DNA of 64,000 nucleotides from Schistocephalus solidus. Taxonomy: Eukaryota > Platyhelminthes > Cestoda > Diphyllobothriidea > Diphyllobothriidae. The translations under genes and the position numbers were made by a program. The notes under the pieces were generated by a model, which ran no database searches, was not told the origin of the DNA, and was given only the letters and a program-made list of their open reading frames with translations. The stretch lies in NCBI GenBank assembly GCA_017591395.1, contig WEDG01000423.1, positions 183,218 through 247,217 on the forward strand. Reading direction: 5' to 3'. Shown here piece after piece: positions 1 to 13,143 of the stretch. Every line of letters starts with the position of its first letter. Within the stretch, counting starts at the first letter, position 1.

Positions 1-1478
1 CACGGCCCGGATGGTTTCTGGTAGGGAAGGCGGGAGATCCAGGTCATTGTTCGTGTCCACTTGAGGGAGCCGGTCAATGGCAGCATCGGAGATGGCTGAT
101 GAACAGTAGGACATTCTGAAGTGCTCGGCCCAGCACTTCAGAATTTGCGATTTCTCTGTCAGCAGTGTTGTGTCGTCACAGCTGAGCAGTGGCGCGGTCC
201 CCTTGGTACAGGGGCCGTAGATGGCTTTGATGGCTTTGAAAAGTTTTCATTTCATTGCGGTCCGCATACCCCCTGGATTTCCTCAGCCTTTCGGATCATC
301 CTGGCATCCTGCATCTCCCGCAGCCGTTGTTGTACAAGGCGCCTGCATCTGAAAAGGCTGCTTTGGTGGCGTCAGTTCGAAGGTCCATGTAGGCTTTGTG
401 TAGTCTATTCTTCTCCGCGAGTAAGTTGCTGATGTCGGCGTCATTGTCGTCAAACCAGTCCTGGTGTCGACGGTGTGCGCGTCCGAGTACATCGAGGGCG
501 GTGGACTGGATGACATTTCGCAGTTGACACCATCGTGTCTCCACGGTAGCGTTATCATCTGGAGCATGCAGGTCCTCCAGTTTCTCGGTTATTTGGTTGC
601 TGAAATCAAAACAGTGAGCAGGCAAATTTAATAAAAGAGTATTTAACTTACATGGCGGCCTCTTACCTTGGGGCCTTCGTCGGGGTTGCAGTCGGAGCCT
701 CATCTGGGAGATGACGAGGCGGTGATCTGTCCAACCATCGGCATCGCGGATCGCCTTGGTTACCAGCACGTCCTGTCGATCTCGCCTCCGGACGAGAACA
801 TAGTCCAGCAGATGCCAGCGCCGCGACCGAGGGTGCATCCACGTGGCCTTCTCCCGCGTCGGAAGGCGGAAGAAGGTGTTGGACAGCAGGAGACGGTGTT
901 CCGCACACGTGCAGAAGAAGGAGGCCGTTAGCGTTGCAGCTACCAGACCGTGGGGACCCAGCACTCCCTGCCAGGCAGCGTGGTCCGTCCCGACGCGGGC
1001 ATTGAAGTCACCAAGGACAATTAACTTGTCCTCTTTCGGCACAGTCGCCAGCAAGGCGTGCAGGTCCTCGTAGAATTGGTCCTTCGCCGCATCAGAGCTC
1101 GTCATTGGGGAGCGTAGGCGCTGATGATGGTGGCGAACTGGTCTCCCCGAAGAGGCAGGCGGAGGCTCATCAGGCGATCATTGATACCCTGCGGCAGACA
1201 GGGCAGACGTCCCACGATGTCGTTACGGATGGCAAAGGCAACACCAGCGTCGCGTCGCTCTGCCTTTGGCCGGCCGCTCCAGAAGAAGGTGTAGCTGGCC
1301 CCACCTCCTCCAGCTGACCCTGTTCAGAGAATCGGGTCTCGCTGAGAGCAGCAATGTCCACCTTGTAGCGCGCCAGTTCCCGAGCGACTAGCGCCGTCCG
1401 CCGTTCCGGCCGGTTGCTCCTAGGATTGTCTAAAAGGGAACGAACATTCCAGGCTGCTAGTTTGATTGAATCAGCCAA
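1..1478 (-). pseudogene. LINE endonuclease plus RT linker, frameshifted
   Basis: The frame opens at 1478 with a start followed by KLAAWNVRSLLDN, the N-terminal strand of AP-type endonucleases. SETRF follows (catalytic Glu), then in later frames GDFNARVG (the GDFN motif), LDYVLVRR and TDHRLV (the S/T-DH motif). The product would nick target DNA to prime reverse transcription. At least four breaks are visible: one-base losses near 1302 (a G-run) and 1107, a shift near 340, and further disruption below 290. After the endonuclease a linker rich in Arg and Glu is recognisable down to position 1, where the RT fingers would begin. No intact product is possible from this copy. The leader at 1480-2010 has no single frame either. 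Confidence 0.8.
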
Positions 1479-2010
1479 GCAGCTTAGAGACTATGGCGAG
1501 CGGGATTAGGACGGGGGGTTTTGTTGTTTGTTTGAGTTTTACGAACGCGTAGTTTGCGATTTGCGAGCCGCGGCCGGCTGCAGAAGACGTGAGAACCAGC
1601 ATTTTTTAGGGCACATTTTCTAGCCCCTTCCTCCGCGAGGAGGCAAGCAGTGCTATCCCTAAATAGGGCTGCTCGGACATCCCAGACGGCTGCCGAACTC
1701 CACTATGGGTCACGGTTTTGTTTTAGTGGAAGAACGACCCGAGTTAGTCTGGGCCGCCTACGGGGTTGCTGTCGCCCCCACCGTAGGACTTTTTGAGAGG
1801 GGGAGAGATGGGAAGTTCGGGAGTCAGACATACCGGGTGTGGGAGGCACACACACAACACCGGAGACCCTCACCTGGTTTAGCCCGCCGGTCGTGACGGT
1901 TGCCCGGGTGTGGCTGCTGGGAAGAACCCAACTTCGAGGAGCCACAGGTGAGAGTTGGGTACCAGTTAGAGGCGGCCACAGGAGCATTCACCACCTGTAT
2001 GCGAGACAAA
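1..2010 (-). mobile_element. Non-LTR retrotransposon (LINE) copy A, 5' half, cut by window edge
   Basis: Reading the minus strand from about 2010, a GC-rich leader is followed by an AP-type endonuclease region and the linker to the reverse transcriptase; the rest lies outside the window to the left. The leftmost ~130 bases match 32550-32682 almost base for base, the point where LINE copy B begins, so the two copies overlap only there. Family assignment (an endonuclease/RT/zinc-finger LINE abundant in diphyllobothriidean tapeworms) is from memory of the protein sequence and would need a search. The 5' limit near 2010 is a guess: leader-like reading frames end there. Confidence 0.8.
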
Positions 2011-2558
2011 TGGAGCGACCAAATGCAAGCTGTGTGGTGCTGCCCCTAACTAGTACCCCTACACCCCAGCCAGATCATATACCAGCTATATCACACACAG
2101 AGGTATCATTTACTATCATATCATAAAAAGTGGTCTGACGTGATGCATAACTAGTAGCCTTCTTGGTATACTTTATTTAGCCTTTGGGCCATTACCATCG
2201 CAGGAATAACTATCTTAGTCGAGTTGACAATAAGACTGCAATGGCTGCTTCTTCCTGTGGTCTTTCGAGATCCTGGTTTCCGTTCGTGCACGCATCGGCT
2301 TGGTTATCGCACACGTAGAAGTGATTAAAGCCACGCCACCCACTCCGGTCGCAGTCATCCACATCTGCTTTTTGAACATCGTGACTTGATTGATTGTCCA
2401 CAACTAAGAACTCCGATCAGCATCCCCAACAAGTAGCAGTGACTGTTGTCTGACAAGCCTTGGCAACTTCACCGTCCGATATCAATTTATTTAAGCCCAG
2501 AGCCTGTGCCTATCAGGGAATCACCGAAGCAGGATGCCTGAGCTGCCTCTTTCCAGAC

Positions 2559-2580
2559 TATATATATATATATATATATA
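2559..2580. repeat. (TA)n microsatellite
   Basis: Eleven TA dinucleotides, immediately before a Penelope-like tail (2581-2771) that ends at another TA tract. Confidence 0.95.
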
Positions 2581-2771
2581 GATGGCGTCAGTCTGTCGAT
2601 GTAACCTCTCGGCCCCTAAACCCTCCAGCGTGGCAATCCCAACTCTTACTTCTCATTTCGTCTGACGACGGGTTGGTGTAACCAGCTTGAAAATTCACGA
2701 GTAAACCTCGATTTTCCGACGAGCCTTCTTTCTTCATTTATCATCTCGGAATGCATACTACCTCAACTATT
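2581..2771 (+). mobile_element. Solo Penelope-like element tail
   Basis: The stretch from about 2641 to 2740 is clearly related to 25917-26015, the 3' end of the PLE at 24-26 kb. They share the TTCGTCTGA core, a TTGGTG/CACCAA-type stem, CTTGAAAAT, ACGAG, CTCGATTTTCC and a run of TTCTTTC. No reverse transcriptase or endonuclease precedes it. It is bounded on both sides by (TA)n tracts, which suggests a tail-only insertion at a TA microsatellite, or expansion of TA at the element edges. Confidence 0.6.
2662..2692 (+). ncRNA. Hammerhead-like ribozyme motif in PLE tail
   Basis: CTGACGA, one C, a 19-nt stem-loop and GAAA. ACGA, 4-5 nt after GAAA, can pair with TCGT just before the core (stem I). 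Same layout as 25943-25973 and 24132-24162 (minus). Stem III is too short for a stable monomer, as reported for minimalist PLE hammerheads. Confidence 0.45.
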
Positions 2772-2790
2772 CATATATATATATATATAA
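2772..2790. repeat. (TA)n microsatellite
   Basis: About nine TA units at the 3' edge of the PLE tail. Confidence 0.95.
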
Positions 2791-4000
2791 TGCCCTTGTG
2801 CCTCCATTACCGAAAACTTGGCCGTGTGGGTCGCCATCCAGTACACTGTGCTATTAAGTTCGCTATTAGGTCTGCTCTTGTTGACGCCAAGGAAGTGCAG
2901 CTGTCTGACCTCTTCCTTCCCTGCCACGACTGTCCCTGCCATTGCACGGACGCGACAACCACCTGTGTCAAGTCGCTTCCCCTACATCGGAAGGGAATCA
3001 TGAATTTGACTGCATGAGCAGGCGGATCCTGGCGTGAGCCGGCAATAAGATAAGACGAGGCCTTGTAGACGCCTGCGTCTCTGACATCAACTTCCTAAAC
3101 AGACACATTAATATTACCGCCCCCTTCTTCTCACGCGTTACGCTTACAAGGCAAGATGATGTTGCCACGAGTCATCGCCCTAGCTCATTCCCGCTAACAT
3201 CCAAACATAATGGGGTCTTTTCTAGGTGCCTTACCTAGTGCGGCTTCCCCGTTTCTCTATCTTCTTTGCTTATACCAACCCGACTGCAATATGTTTCTCT
3301 CATCAATTCACACTACGCCTCGAAGGCACCACTCAGTCCCTGGTCGGTTGTATACTTTTCTAGACACCTCCTGGTAGACGATGCACGCTTTTGCGTTCTC
3401 TTGACTGCTGCCTCTTCCCCTTCCCCCTCCCGCTTTTCATGGCCATCACCAGAAGGTCGTACTAAACCACGCAACTTTTCGCTTTCAGTACTCGAGTAGC
3501 CTCCAAAGCCTGGCCCACCTGTCGATGCGGCTGTGAAAAGTGAGAGGCTTTTCGAGTCTCAGTGAGCTGTACCTATTCTAGGCCGGATTTCACTATGGGC
3601 AGGGGTGAGGAAACTCCCTCCGCCACCTCCCTTCGCCCTCCTACCCACCCCTTTAACCTGTCTTTCCTATACCTGATCTGGCCGTTAGTGAGCGGCCACA
3701 CACATCTCCCCCTCCTTTTCCGATCTTACCTCTCCTAATAAACGTGAGAGATTAATCAGGCTAAATTAGTCGTCATCCAGTCAGTCTCATCAGTGCCGTC
3801 ACCGGCGTTGGTGTGTGTGTGCACGCGCACCCTTTCTGTGGCGATGCTATTTACGCTCAAAGTTCCTCATGAAAATATTCAATATCTCCAAATACCAGCT
3901 TTTACAAAGAAGTCCCTTTTTAAACCTATCTGCTGATGCTGGTCGGAGCACTCGACTTACAAAAATATGCGTTTTGGAACCTCAGATGCCGCAAAAGTTG
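2791..4000. other. No recognisable gene
   Basis: Mixed-composition DNA with pyrimidine-rich stretches around 3400-3480 and 3590-3740. The open frames are short, not in a coding context, and resemble no family known to me. Confidence 0.6.
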
Positions 4001-4002
4001 AG

Positions 4003-4070
4003 GTTTATTATGGCTGGCTGATGACGGCTTATAAGCTAGAGTCGGCCACTCTGGTCTTCTTTGTCTTTAT
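4003..4070 (+). repeat. SINE-like body fragment
   Basis: GGTTTATTATGGCTGGCTG, ATGACGGCTTATAAGC and the following AGAGTCGGCCA resemble the body of the SINE-like copy at 63279-63330 (GGTTAGTTATGGCTGACTG ... AAGCCAGAAATGGCCA). No tRNA-like head is evident here. Confidence 0.5.
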
Positions 4071-4204
4071 CGGCAGCTTTTTACCAGTAGTGCATATGCT
4101 ACTCCCCATGAAGGCTCTAAAATGAGACCTAAAGCTCAGAAGGACGAGCGTGTCCGGTGACCTGATTGGTAAGCGCCCCTTCGGGCATGGTCGCAAACAT
4201 CGAC

Positions 4205-4450
4205 CGCTAGTTCGACCGTCATTTTTGGCGATGTCCACCATATGCTTCATCGGAGGGTGGTGCAGGTACGGTGACTTGTACGTAAATTAATTTTGATTGA
4301 TTGTAGACTTGCACAGCATCTACCGCATTATCTCTTCCCTTACCCGTCGTTGCTCGGTGTCAAGACATAGTCAAGATGACCGGAGGCGGGGTCGGGCGTA
4401 GTTGAATCACATCCCACGGAATGAGAGAGCGAGGTGCGGCATGAGCCTGT
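4205..4450 (-). repeat. R1 interspersed repeat, diverged copy
   Basis: In the same order as 29260-29480 (reverse of 35120-35300) this stretch contains TTCGACCGTC, GATGTCCACCATATGCT, GGTGACTTG, a TTGCACAGC...CCGCA segment, GGTGTCAAGACA, CAAGATGACCGGAGGC and ATCCCACGGA. Internal sequence is diverged. Strand is given relative to the tandem R1 units at 33343-35170. Confidence 0.65.
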
Positions 4451-5689
4451 ACGTACACGTGCCCGTTTTGGGCACGTCCCCTATGTTTGGCATTTGTTAT
4501 AGGACCGTATCTCAGAATAATAACGCCTGCCGCACACTGATATGGCTCCCGTTTTGGTACAGCGCATCTACAACGCGGCCCGTTAAGGGGTCACATCGAC
4601 CGAAATGTCATTAAAACAACGGTCGTACGGCCAGCCGTATTAATTACTTTAACGACGGACAGAAAAAGGGGGCGATCTTTTTCGCAGGTTTCATCTACGT
4701 GCGTGGATTTCAGTCTAATTACTCTTCAGAAGTGGTACCAAAGGTGGTGTAACTGATCTTCGTTGTATGTTCAGTTAACTTCGGATGGACGGAAGGGTTT
4801 TAGGACTAAACACACTATATTTTTTGATAGTTCTTCTTACAGTACGCTACGAAGAAATTATTCGAGACCACACTAAAAAGATGTTTAATATCAGTAGAGC
4901 GGGACTCGAGGAAAAGGGCCGAGACAGCATCCACTTTAGCGGTTTTTTCATCACTGACCTTTAGAAGATGTTTGTCAGGGAAGAAGACGTTTATCTCAGT
5001 TGTCTTCACAATGTGACAGCGTGGTGAATCAGTGAGTGAGATGTGCAAAATTCGTTTAACTTCTTCCAAATTAATGGGAAACATTAAAAGACGAAAGAAA
5101 GGAAGAAAAAATGTCCAACCACAAAGTCGCTTAGTCTAGTAATATCGTTCTTTTTTAGGAATTTACCTTCCAATAACCAGTCACACAAGAAGTTGTTTCC
5201 GACACCTAAATAGCTTAAGGTGGGAGCAGGAATTGTGCCAGGTCTGACCATAACAGCTTCCAGAGAGCAACAGATACCGAAAATATTAATTTTCGAATTT
5301 TGCGCGGTAGTAAGAAAAGAAAAGTAGGTGTTCGAAGGATTAGAAAGATTAGGGACGATGGTTTGTTAGGCTATAGATTTCCGCTCAGATTTGATCAAGA
5401 GTGTCCACTCAGACTTGAGGTAGAATTTTGGAAGATATAATAGGATAAAATGAGCTGAGCTATACAAAATAATAAGCTATTTACCGGAAAATGGAACTAA
5501 TTTTATGAGGGGAAGTTAGAAAAGCGGCCTGACACATTTTTGGAGACTGTGGGTGGGCAAATATCAAAACTAACAAATATGTTGTCTTTAAAATTATTTA
5601 GCCTGCGGGGCTCACAGTTGACACTAATAATTTTTATCAAGCCACCGGAGGGTTATAATAAGGGCTCACCGTTGTGAAACCATCCTTGA
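4451..5689. other. No recognisable gene
   Basis: AT-rich sequence. One 89-codon frame on the minus strand (5084-4815) has protein-like composition and ends with FFVAYCKKNYQKI. A similar peptide, FFVTYRQKHYQDLY, is encoded on the minus strand near 48150-48200. I do not recognise either; they may be remnants of one repeat. Confidence 0.5.
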
Positions 5690-5890
5690 TTGACATAAAT
5701 TGCGAATCTTCCACCTCTGCTATGACTCTGTGATGGCACCGGGCTCAGATGAGGGAGAAGGAGAGAGTGCGGTAAATGCAGCGCAAGTCTACTATCACTA
5801 AACTAAATCATGCGCAAGTCACTGTCCCTACGCCACCCTTCCGTGGATCATACGGTGGACATCGTTGGACTACGACGATCGAACTGTCGG
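5690..5890 (+). repeat. R1 interspersed repeat, partial copy
   Basis: Matches 35140-35295: GACTCTGTGATGGCAC, GGGCTCAGATG, GGAGAGAGTGCGGTAAATGC, AGCGCAAG, then GTGGATCATACGGTGGACAT and GATCGAACTGTCG. This is the R1 end carrying the near-palindromic TCGACGGTCGA-type block. Confidence 0.7.
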
Positions 5891-7663
5891 GCTTATGCAT
5901 GATTTGGAAAACTCTCCCCCCCCCCCGTTAATGTGGTACAAATACTCGACCCCGATACATTGATGCTCCCGGTGCTAGAAGCATTTAAATATAGCGATTA
6001 TTTGCGGGTGCAGTTATTCGGCAGACACTGACTGTACTCATCCCAACTGTTTTAACACACCTTCAGACCTACCTTAAAAGTAAACGACTCGATCTACTTT
6101 CTCCAAGTCCTGCCAGTTCTATTCGGTCTGTCGAAATCCTCCCTTTTACCTTAAGCAGGGGCACAACTTCGGTCAGCCACACGCTCACTCCTGGTAACTA
6201 ACATCGATGCAGAAAGTACATTGAACTGATTCTCTCAACCCTTGTTTATATATTCAATCTTTCACAATATCCGCTTTCTCGTTAGGTGACCTACACATTT
6301 GTTCACTCAAAGGCAGACTATCTGTCCAAGTTTCGAAATAGCAGCTGTAGTGCCGACAGCCTCCGCAACAATCTGAATAATACCCAACCCCTTCGCATTT
6401 TTTTTCTTCAGCTTCCGTGTTTGGGAGAATGCGAGTAAAGAAACGGTTCGGGAGACGCATAGAAAGAGGCCGTCTACTGTCCTGCCAAAAAGGGTTAGTT
6501 TTATTTCGTTATACATATAATTTTCAATTCTTAAGTTTCTTGAGCGTATCATTTATTTTTATTCCTTTGACCGATTACGAAAACATTAGCGGGCTCGATG
6601 CAAGGGCAAGGCTTGAATACAACCAGAGCTCTAACCGGGAGCCGTGTTTTTAATTACATATTTATATTTATCCTCTGAGTCTACCTTCGGGACTCCACAG
6701 GTGGAGTGGATTAATACTAGAACATATCCCTCGTATTCTTCCGTCTAGCTTCAACAACAACAACTCAAACTCCTGGGCGACGGCGTGGGTTGGCCTGTAA
6801 AGGCAGCTCCATCTTCTCCAACTCGTCATATTTCAAAGTAGCTGTGGGCGGAGTGGATGACCAGTCATTCTGTTCTTATTCTATGTGCTGGTTCCTCAAC
6901 CTACATGAACTGGATTTAACTAACTCAGATATCGCTTAGCTGAGAGTTACCAAGCAGGGTGAAACCATTTTGACCTAAGTGCGCAGGTGTCCAAACCATA
7001 ACCTTGAGTGTCATGTGGTAACTCGTACACGTTTTGAATCTCTTCAACTGACGCTGGATCCGGTTCATCTTCCCCAATTTCCTACTGTCAGAGACTCAGT
7101 TGACTTTATATAAATTTGTATGGATCTGTGTCAGTAGCTTTGGTAGAGGACGTCCGTATGTTGATCACCTTTTGGCCCATCACAATGGCGTTATCGTCAA
7201 TGCAATACCCAATAAGCACACGCATAAGCTCCAACTCAAGCGTCCAGGCGCGAAAAATCGATGCATTCAGTTTTGAGTGTGAGAGCTAGGGAGGAGGGGG
7301 CAGTGGCATCTAAATTGACATTTTTACCCGCCGGCAACAGTGAACACTGACAAATAGAGCCCTCTTTTGTGCCTGCTATTAGCGACACTCACCTCCCCTC
7401 CGCTTAGGCTTTTACGCGGGCGGCTTGGTTGGCTGCTAACGTGGAAGTCCGTTAGTGTAGCGCATGCAGTGGTGGGTTTGAGGTGAAGGCGATTGAACTA
7501 ATGCGCCGAGACTGTGCGTTCTTCCTCTCTTTGACAATTTTTTTTACTCTGCCCAAGAAGTTGTTTATTATCGCCCGAACTTTCTGTGACCGTTTAAAAC
7601 AGCTGTTTTCCTTACTGAGTGGAATGGGTCAAGAGGACTGCTTTCCATCATAGGTAACCTTCT
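5891..7663. other. No recognisable gene
   Basis: No coding frame of note, only frames under about 80 codons. A short C-run lies near 5918. I see no tRNA, SINE head or transposon motif. Confidence 0.55.
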
Positions 7664-8234
<571 letters not shown>

Positions 8235-11200
8235 CGCGTGGGAACCAACCGATCTGACCTACGTTGGGACAGTTCTTCCCTTCATGAAGACGGGCATAGA
8301 CCTAGTCGACTCTCAGTCCCCAGGAGCGATTCCATCTTCCTACACTACCGTTATCGCCATATGAAATCAAGGTATAGACAATACAATGTAGACTGCAGTC
8401 GTGAGGTCGTCCAGTCTGAGCGCCATGATGTGTAGTCTCAGTATTGTGTCTTTGATTTCTGTTTGAAAAGTTTGATCATATGCCGCTGTATGGTTTGTAT
8501 AAGGAGAGAGGAAATGATTGGTTGATCTTCAAAGTTCAGAGTGCGGTCGGTGTTTTCAAGCCGGAACTCAAGCCCAGTTAGGTTCTCGACAGTAAAGGTA
8601 TCACGCGGACAGCGTATTTAATCAATGGGTAACCCGAAGGGGAGACTTTAGCCCTGATTCATGGGGCTGGGCACTTCATTTCAATAGTTTTGTGGTTAAC
8701 ACCAACCGACTTTGCCGGCATTTCTGAGAGTTGGCCGTATTATTGCCTGTTGTGGGAGTTGACTCAAGCCGGTAGAGCAAACATCCCTATGATTCTCCTG
8801 CTAAAAAGTCGCTATGCTTCCGCTGGATGAATCCGATCAATCTCCGGCTGTATGGCAGACTAACGGCTTCGATGCTGACCGTTAACTGCCCCCTCTTTCG
8901 GATCGCGTCATCGAAGCGTCTTCCCCAATACCGTTTTGGTTTTTAGATGTGTGCACGAGTGCATGCATCGATCTCCTGTGAAGAATCCAGCTATGAAGCC
9001 TTATATTGATTAGAATACAGTGGGCTTCCAACTATTCGCATATATAAAGTATTCGCTATTTAGTTTCATTTTTTTCGTGACTCAATGAATTTTATCATGA
9101 TATAAACATGAGTTACTAATTTTTACCTATACTGGTAATTTAAACTTGGCAAAATATCAATACATTTTGTATAGAGAGGCATCTGGATCAGTTTTCGTCT
9201 CGTTAAGAGTAACCAGTGTAGGTATTCACGTTTAGCTGTAAGCGTTATATTGTAAGCCGACTTGAAAATAATATTACAGTGTTTTAAGATGATATTTTAA
9301 GGTTTATTTGGTGTTTGAACACTACAGTATTCAGTTATAAGCGCTTTAAAAGGCTCTCAAGTATTCGCTGGTAGTTGTGTTCCCTATGCACCATGAGTAC
9401 ATGGGTCGACCGTATGTTCCGTTTGACTAACCTTTAACTATTGTTTGATTATCGCATCGATGGCCATGCGCGAAGCACTCTTATTGTTAATTAATCGGTA
9501 CTGGTCGCCGTTTTTTGCCCGTGCAACAAGGAAGAGGCCAGCCGAAAGCGACAACTGAAATGGTGGTTTGAAGGGTTGGTTTACCCAGTTCGTCATTCCA
9601 GCTCTTGGCGACTCAGCAGGGCATGGTGAGGTAGTCTTTTATCCAGTTCTCAATAGTATATTATTTTTCTTGCGCTGGTCGACTACCGGTGTTGGCGTAA
9701 AAACGACAATGGCGAAGATTTTAGTAAATTTCGCCTTCACTGGTTGATTGGTTTTTATGTGAGCAATGCATGGCTCGCTCGTTGAGTGAGAGCGGCTACC
9801 CCACCGCGTCTGCCAGAGGACTCGCATGAGTTGCGGTAATCGAGGTAGCAGTAGCAGCTGATCCCCGAAATAATGATTTTCCGTGAACGAGAACCGGGAC
9901 ATTTGGTCTTCATATGGGCCACAGATGTCGTGCTGCACTGATGAAGCCTGCTGCACACATTCGGACTTTTGCTAACGGTGTAATTTGCGGGTTCTATAAT
10001 TTTTGTTATCGTTTTGGCCAGCGAGAACATCTTGTAGTTTGGTTTTTGCCATCTTCACGGAAAATGTATGGTGATCAGGCGTTGCAAGTTAATTGCCTCG
10101 TTGGTTAGTAAGCTGCAGGTACGGCTACACTTATCGTGCGAACCTGCAGCTCTATTGTTTGGAATGTACACAATCCGAAATGTCTGTCGTCGCTACGGTG
10201 CCATCTTTTCTCAACCTTGACTTGTGCTCTATCATTCAGTTTTTCTACAGGTAAACGGTAAGGATGAATTTAAGTCATCTTTGAACATAACCAATCTGCA
10301 TTCTTTTAGCGCAGGAAGATTGAAAGAAGCAATACTAATAAATGCATTCCAGAAAATATGTGGTTAAACTCTATAGGAGGATATTTATAGGTGGATGCTA
10401 GGTCGACCAAAACATCAGTTACCCTGCTAAGGGAGCGTGCGAAGCTCGGCATCGCAAGTCTCAGTGCTGAGGCAAAATCTGCGAAATTTACACCATTCTT
10501 GAACTTTCGTTTTTCTGGCAGTTACCATCTCCACTAACGTTGCTGGAAAAGAATTCAAGGACATCCGAAAACTAAACGGTTCTGAACAACTTGTACTTTG
10601 TACAGCTGTGATCATGCGTGATCTGCCTATCCGGCCTGGATACTGTCAGGGCTTTTATTTCCTTCCACACCCGTTAAAATTTCCGGCCGCGGGTCTGGAG
10701 ACCTCTGTCTGTTTTATTTTCCACAGACGAAGACGGAATATAGAAGGCCCAACAACCACTTCCATGTCTTGGTGAACTGCACCGGGCCAGGCTTTAATTC
10801 GACCTCTTCGACGCTTCCAGGCGGCATCAGCACCGGACTCAGGTCAACGACGAAGGACATGCCCTCAGTGATACTCCGAGTTTGATCACCTCGAATAAGT
10901 GCTGTAACGAATTTTAGTTACGCAACATTATAAAAAAGTCCATGCAAAGCTCCTTTACTCCGTGCTAAACTCTTTCTCAGTTACAAACCTCACACGCTTA
11001 GTGTTGGCCGTTGTATTGCTCTATACCTAGCATCATTCACTTCAGTAGGTCAATGGGAAATCTATGTCCGTTTCGAGCACAGTATTTATGCGATTCCACC
11101 TTTTTTGTTCATCGTTCTCATCCAACCTCGTTGCAATGAGTGCTTTTAAGGCTGTTCTGCATGCTAAGGAAATATGTTCCGTCAAAATCAACAGTGGTCG

Positions 11201-11564
11201 CAATCGCCTGCGTTCGTCAAACCGGTCCTATTAACGGGCTCTGCCTTTATGACCATCAGCCCCCTGTGAATTAGTCAAGCCCGGGTGACAACGGATGTCT
11301 TTTATCAGAAAATTTTTATACTTTAGACGATGTTTTCTTTTTTAACCAGACTACTTTATCCTCTTGCACCTACCTTCTTTAGTTACGCCCTTCTCTAACT
11401 TTTCATATCCAGGTTCACAACAAACGGTCGTCGCCTGCAAGGGACCCTACCTCCAAATCTAGGTATGGAAAACAGCGTCTCTGATCACATCTTCCATAAT
11501 ATCTATGACTTCACAAAATCGTGATTTCTAAATGATTTCCTTACATGAGGCGTTGCACTTATGG
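8235..11564. other. No recognisable gene
   Basis: AT-rich DNA with no open frame above about 105 codons and no recognisable protein. The segment near 8640-8790 shares short stretches (such as ATTGCCTGTTGT) with 12785-12830, so some of it is probably old repeat. Confidence 0.55.
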
Positions 11565-11665
11565 TCGACGGTTCGCAGGTTCGCTCCTCGGGGGGTGCAC
11601 TACCTGGGGTTGGGTATGACTGACAATGGTTACTGAGCCAGAAATGGCCATTTCAGTCCCCGTTG
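11565..11665 (+). repeat. SINE-like copy, partial
   Basis: A B-box-like GCAGGTTCGCTCCTCGG is followed by CTGGGGTTGGGTATGACTGA and GAGCCAGAAATGGCCATT. The body matches 63277-63330. The A-box half of the tRNA-like head is not clear. Confidence 0.6.
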
Positions 11666-12865
11666 TCATCGTCGCCATTATTATTCAACCATGGGAATGT
11701 TACCACGAGTTGAGTGCCAATGCAACAATTTTGAGGTTTGTTTATATGATTTCTATCATGTTATATTCCCACCCGATCGTTGTAAACTGCCAAATTAAAT
11801 TCATAAATGATGATTGGCGTAGACGCAGTGGCTGGCCAGACCTTAGTCCTCGTTTACGCGTGCCCCACACAGACTCGCTCCTCAGCTCAACCTAACTGAG
11901 TTTCGTCAAGGTGGATGTCGCGTCATTTAGGATTGCTAGATTAAAAAAAGCCTCAATGAAACCTACCTCTAAGTCCACATTACAGTTAGCTGCCAACCGT
12001 CCAAACCACAAATATTAGCGCTAACTCGCTCCCAAAGCGGAGTCAAATCGATTGGCGTAAGACCGCCACCTGTCTCATATGCCACTGACGACAGTTTGAT
12101 CGCCATATCCGACGAAGTCCATCACGTGCCTCACAGAAAGGTGATCTGAGGATGATTACTTACGCTGCATCTACCCCTAGGTCCGGTGTCATGACCACCG
12201 ACACGTTTTACCCCTGTCAGATCCTGGCTCTACAGCGTCACTCCTAAAGAGTGCCTATGCGCTTCGGGCAAACCGTGTGGTTCGTTTATTTGACTGTTAA
12301 AACTTTCCGTGTGAATTGGGGGAGCTTTGAATAGAAAAATCGTTTCTAAAACGCCCAAACAATATACCGATACAGCCTGGCTTAGCAAGCGTCTTCCAGG
12401 TATTCTTCGATCGCGCGCAACGGACAGTTATTTTTGTCCACGGTGGTGTCCCGACATTTTCTGCCATCCTGCGGCCTTTTTAAGACGTTAAAAACAAACT
12501 TTATGACCGAAGCATAGAAGATTTTCAGCACTAACTTACTGTAAGATATTTCCATGTGCCACAAAAATTCGTAAGACTGAACTATTAATATGTCAGTTTA
12601 CCAAAAAATTCTTCCCTTTCTTAAATGTGCTCAACTGTACATGTCAGAAATATGCTCACTGTGTGCTTGAATCACAAAGCCTGAACGAAGCTGGTGGCTC
12701 CTGCCGGCTCAGTGAGCAATCAGTAGAATCCGGGTTTAATGCTTTCTGATGTCACTCTGCGAGTGCTTTAGGCGTTTACCGGGGAAACCTCTGTGCAGCT
12801 TGTGGAGTTATTGCCTGTTGTTGTTAGAAGGCGTTTACGGTATGGTTAGAACAAGGGTTACTTTA
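11666..12865. other. No recognisable gene
   Basis: No supported coding frame. Short repeat-like patches only. Confidence 0.5.
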
Positions 12866-12869
12866 ACCT

Positions 12870-12903
12870 GACGTTTCGGATTCATGTTCGAATCCATCAT
12901 TAG
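12870..12903 (-). ncRNA. Decayed hammerhead-like motif (PLE tail remnant)
   Basis: On the minus strand: CTAATGA (core G to A), T, a perfect 6-bp stem GGATTC/GAATCC around a 6-nt loop, then GAAACGTC. Total 34 nt, the same length as the intact copies. The core change should abolish activity. Confidence 0.5.
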
Positions 12904-13040
12904 ACACAGGAATCGAGTGATAGTAGGAAAAAACGTATGAAACCGCAGTATTTCTTGTATGCAGTAGGCGAATTACCCAATGAAACTGTCACTGAGCTGA
13001 GAAGTAGGTGCGATCGCTGGGATAAGAGCTTTATACGTCT

Positions 13041-13074
13041 GACGTTTCGGATTCCAACTCGGACCCATTTACAG
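13041..13074 (-). ncRNA. Decayed hammerhead-like motif (PLE tail remnant)
   Basis: Minus strand: CTGTAAA (degraded core), T, GGGTCC and GAATCC arms, GAAACGTC. Again 34 nt. Together with 12870-12903 this suggests two PLE tails left in the same orientation about 170 bases apart, with a PLE-like body between them (GATAAGAGCTTTATACGTC). Confidence 0.45.
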
Positions 13075-13143
13075 AGACCCGTATATGTTACTGGGAGACC
13101 CACTAATGAGCCGAAACTCTCTTAGCTGTGCCATTCAGCGGCA

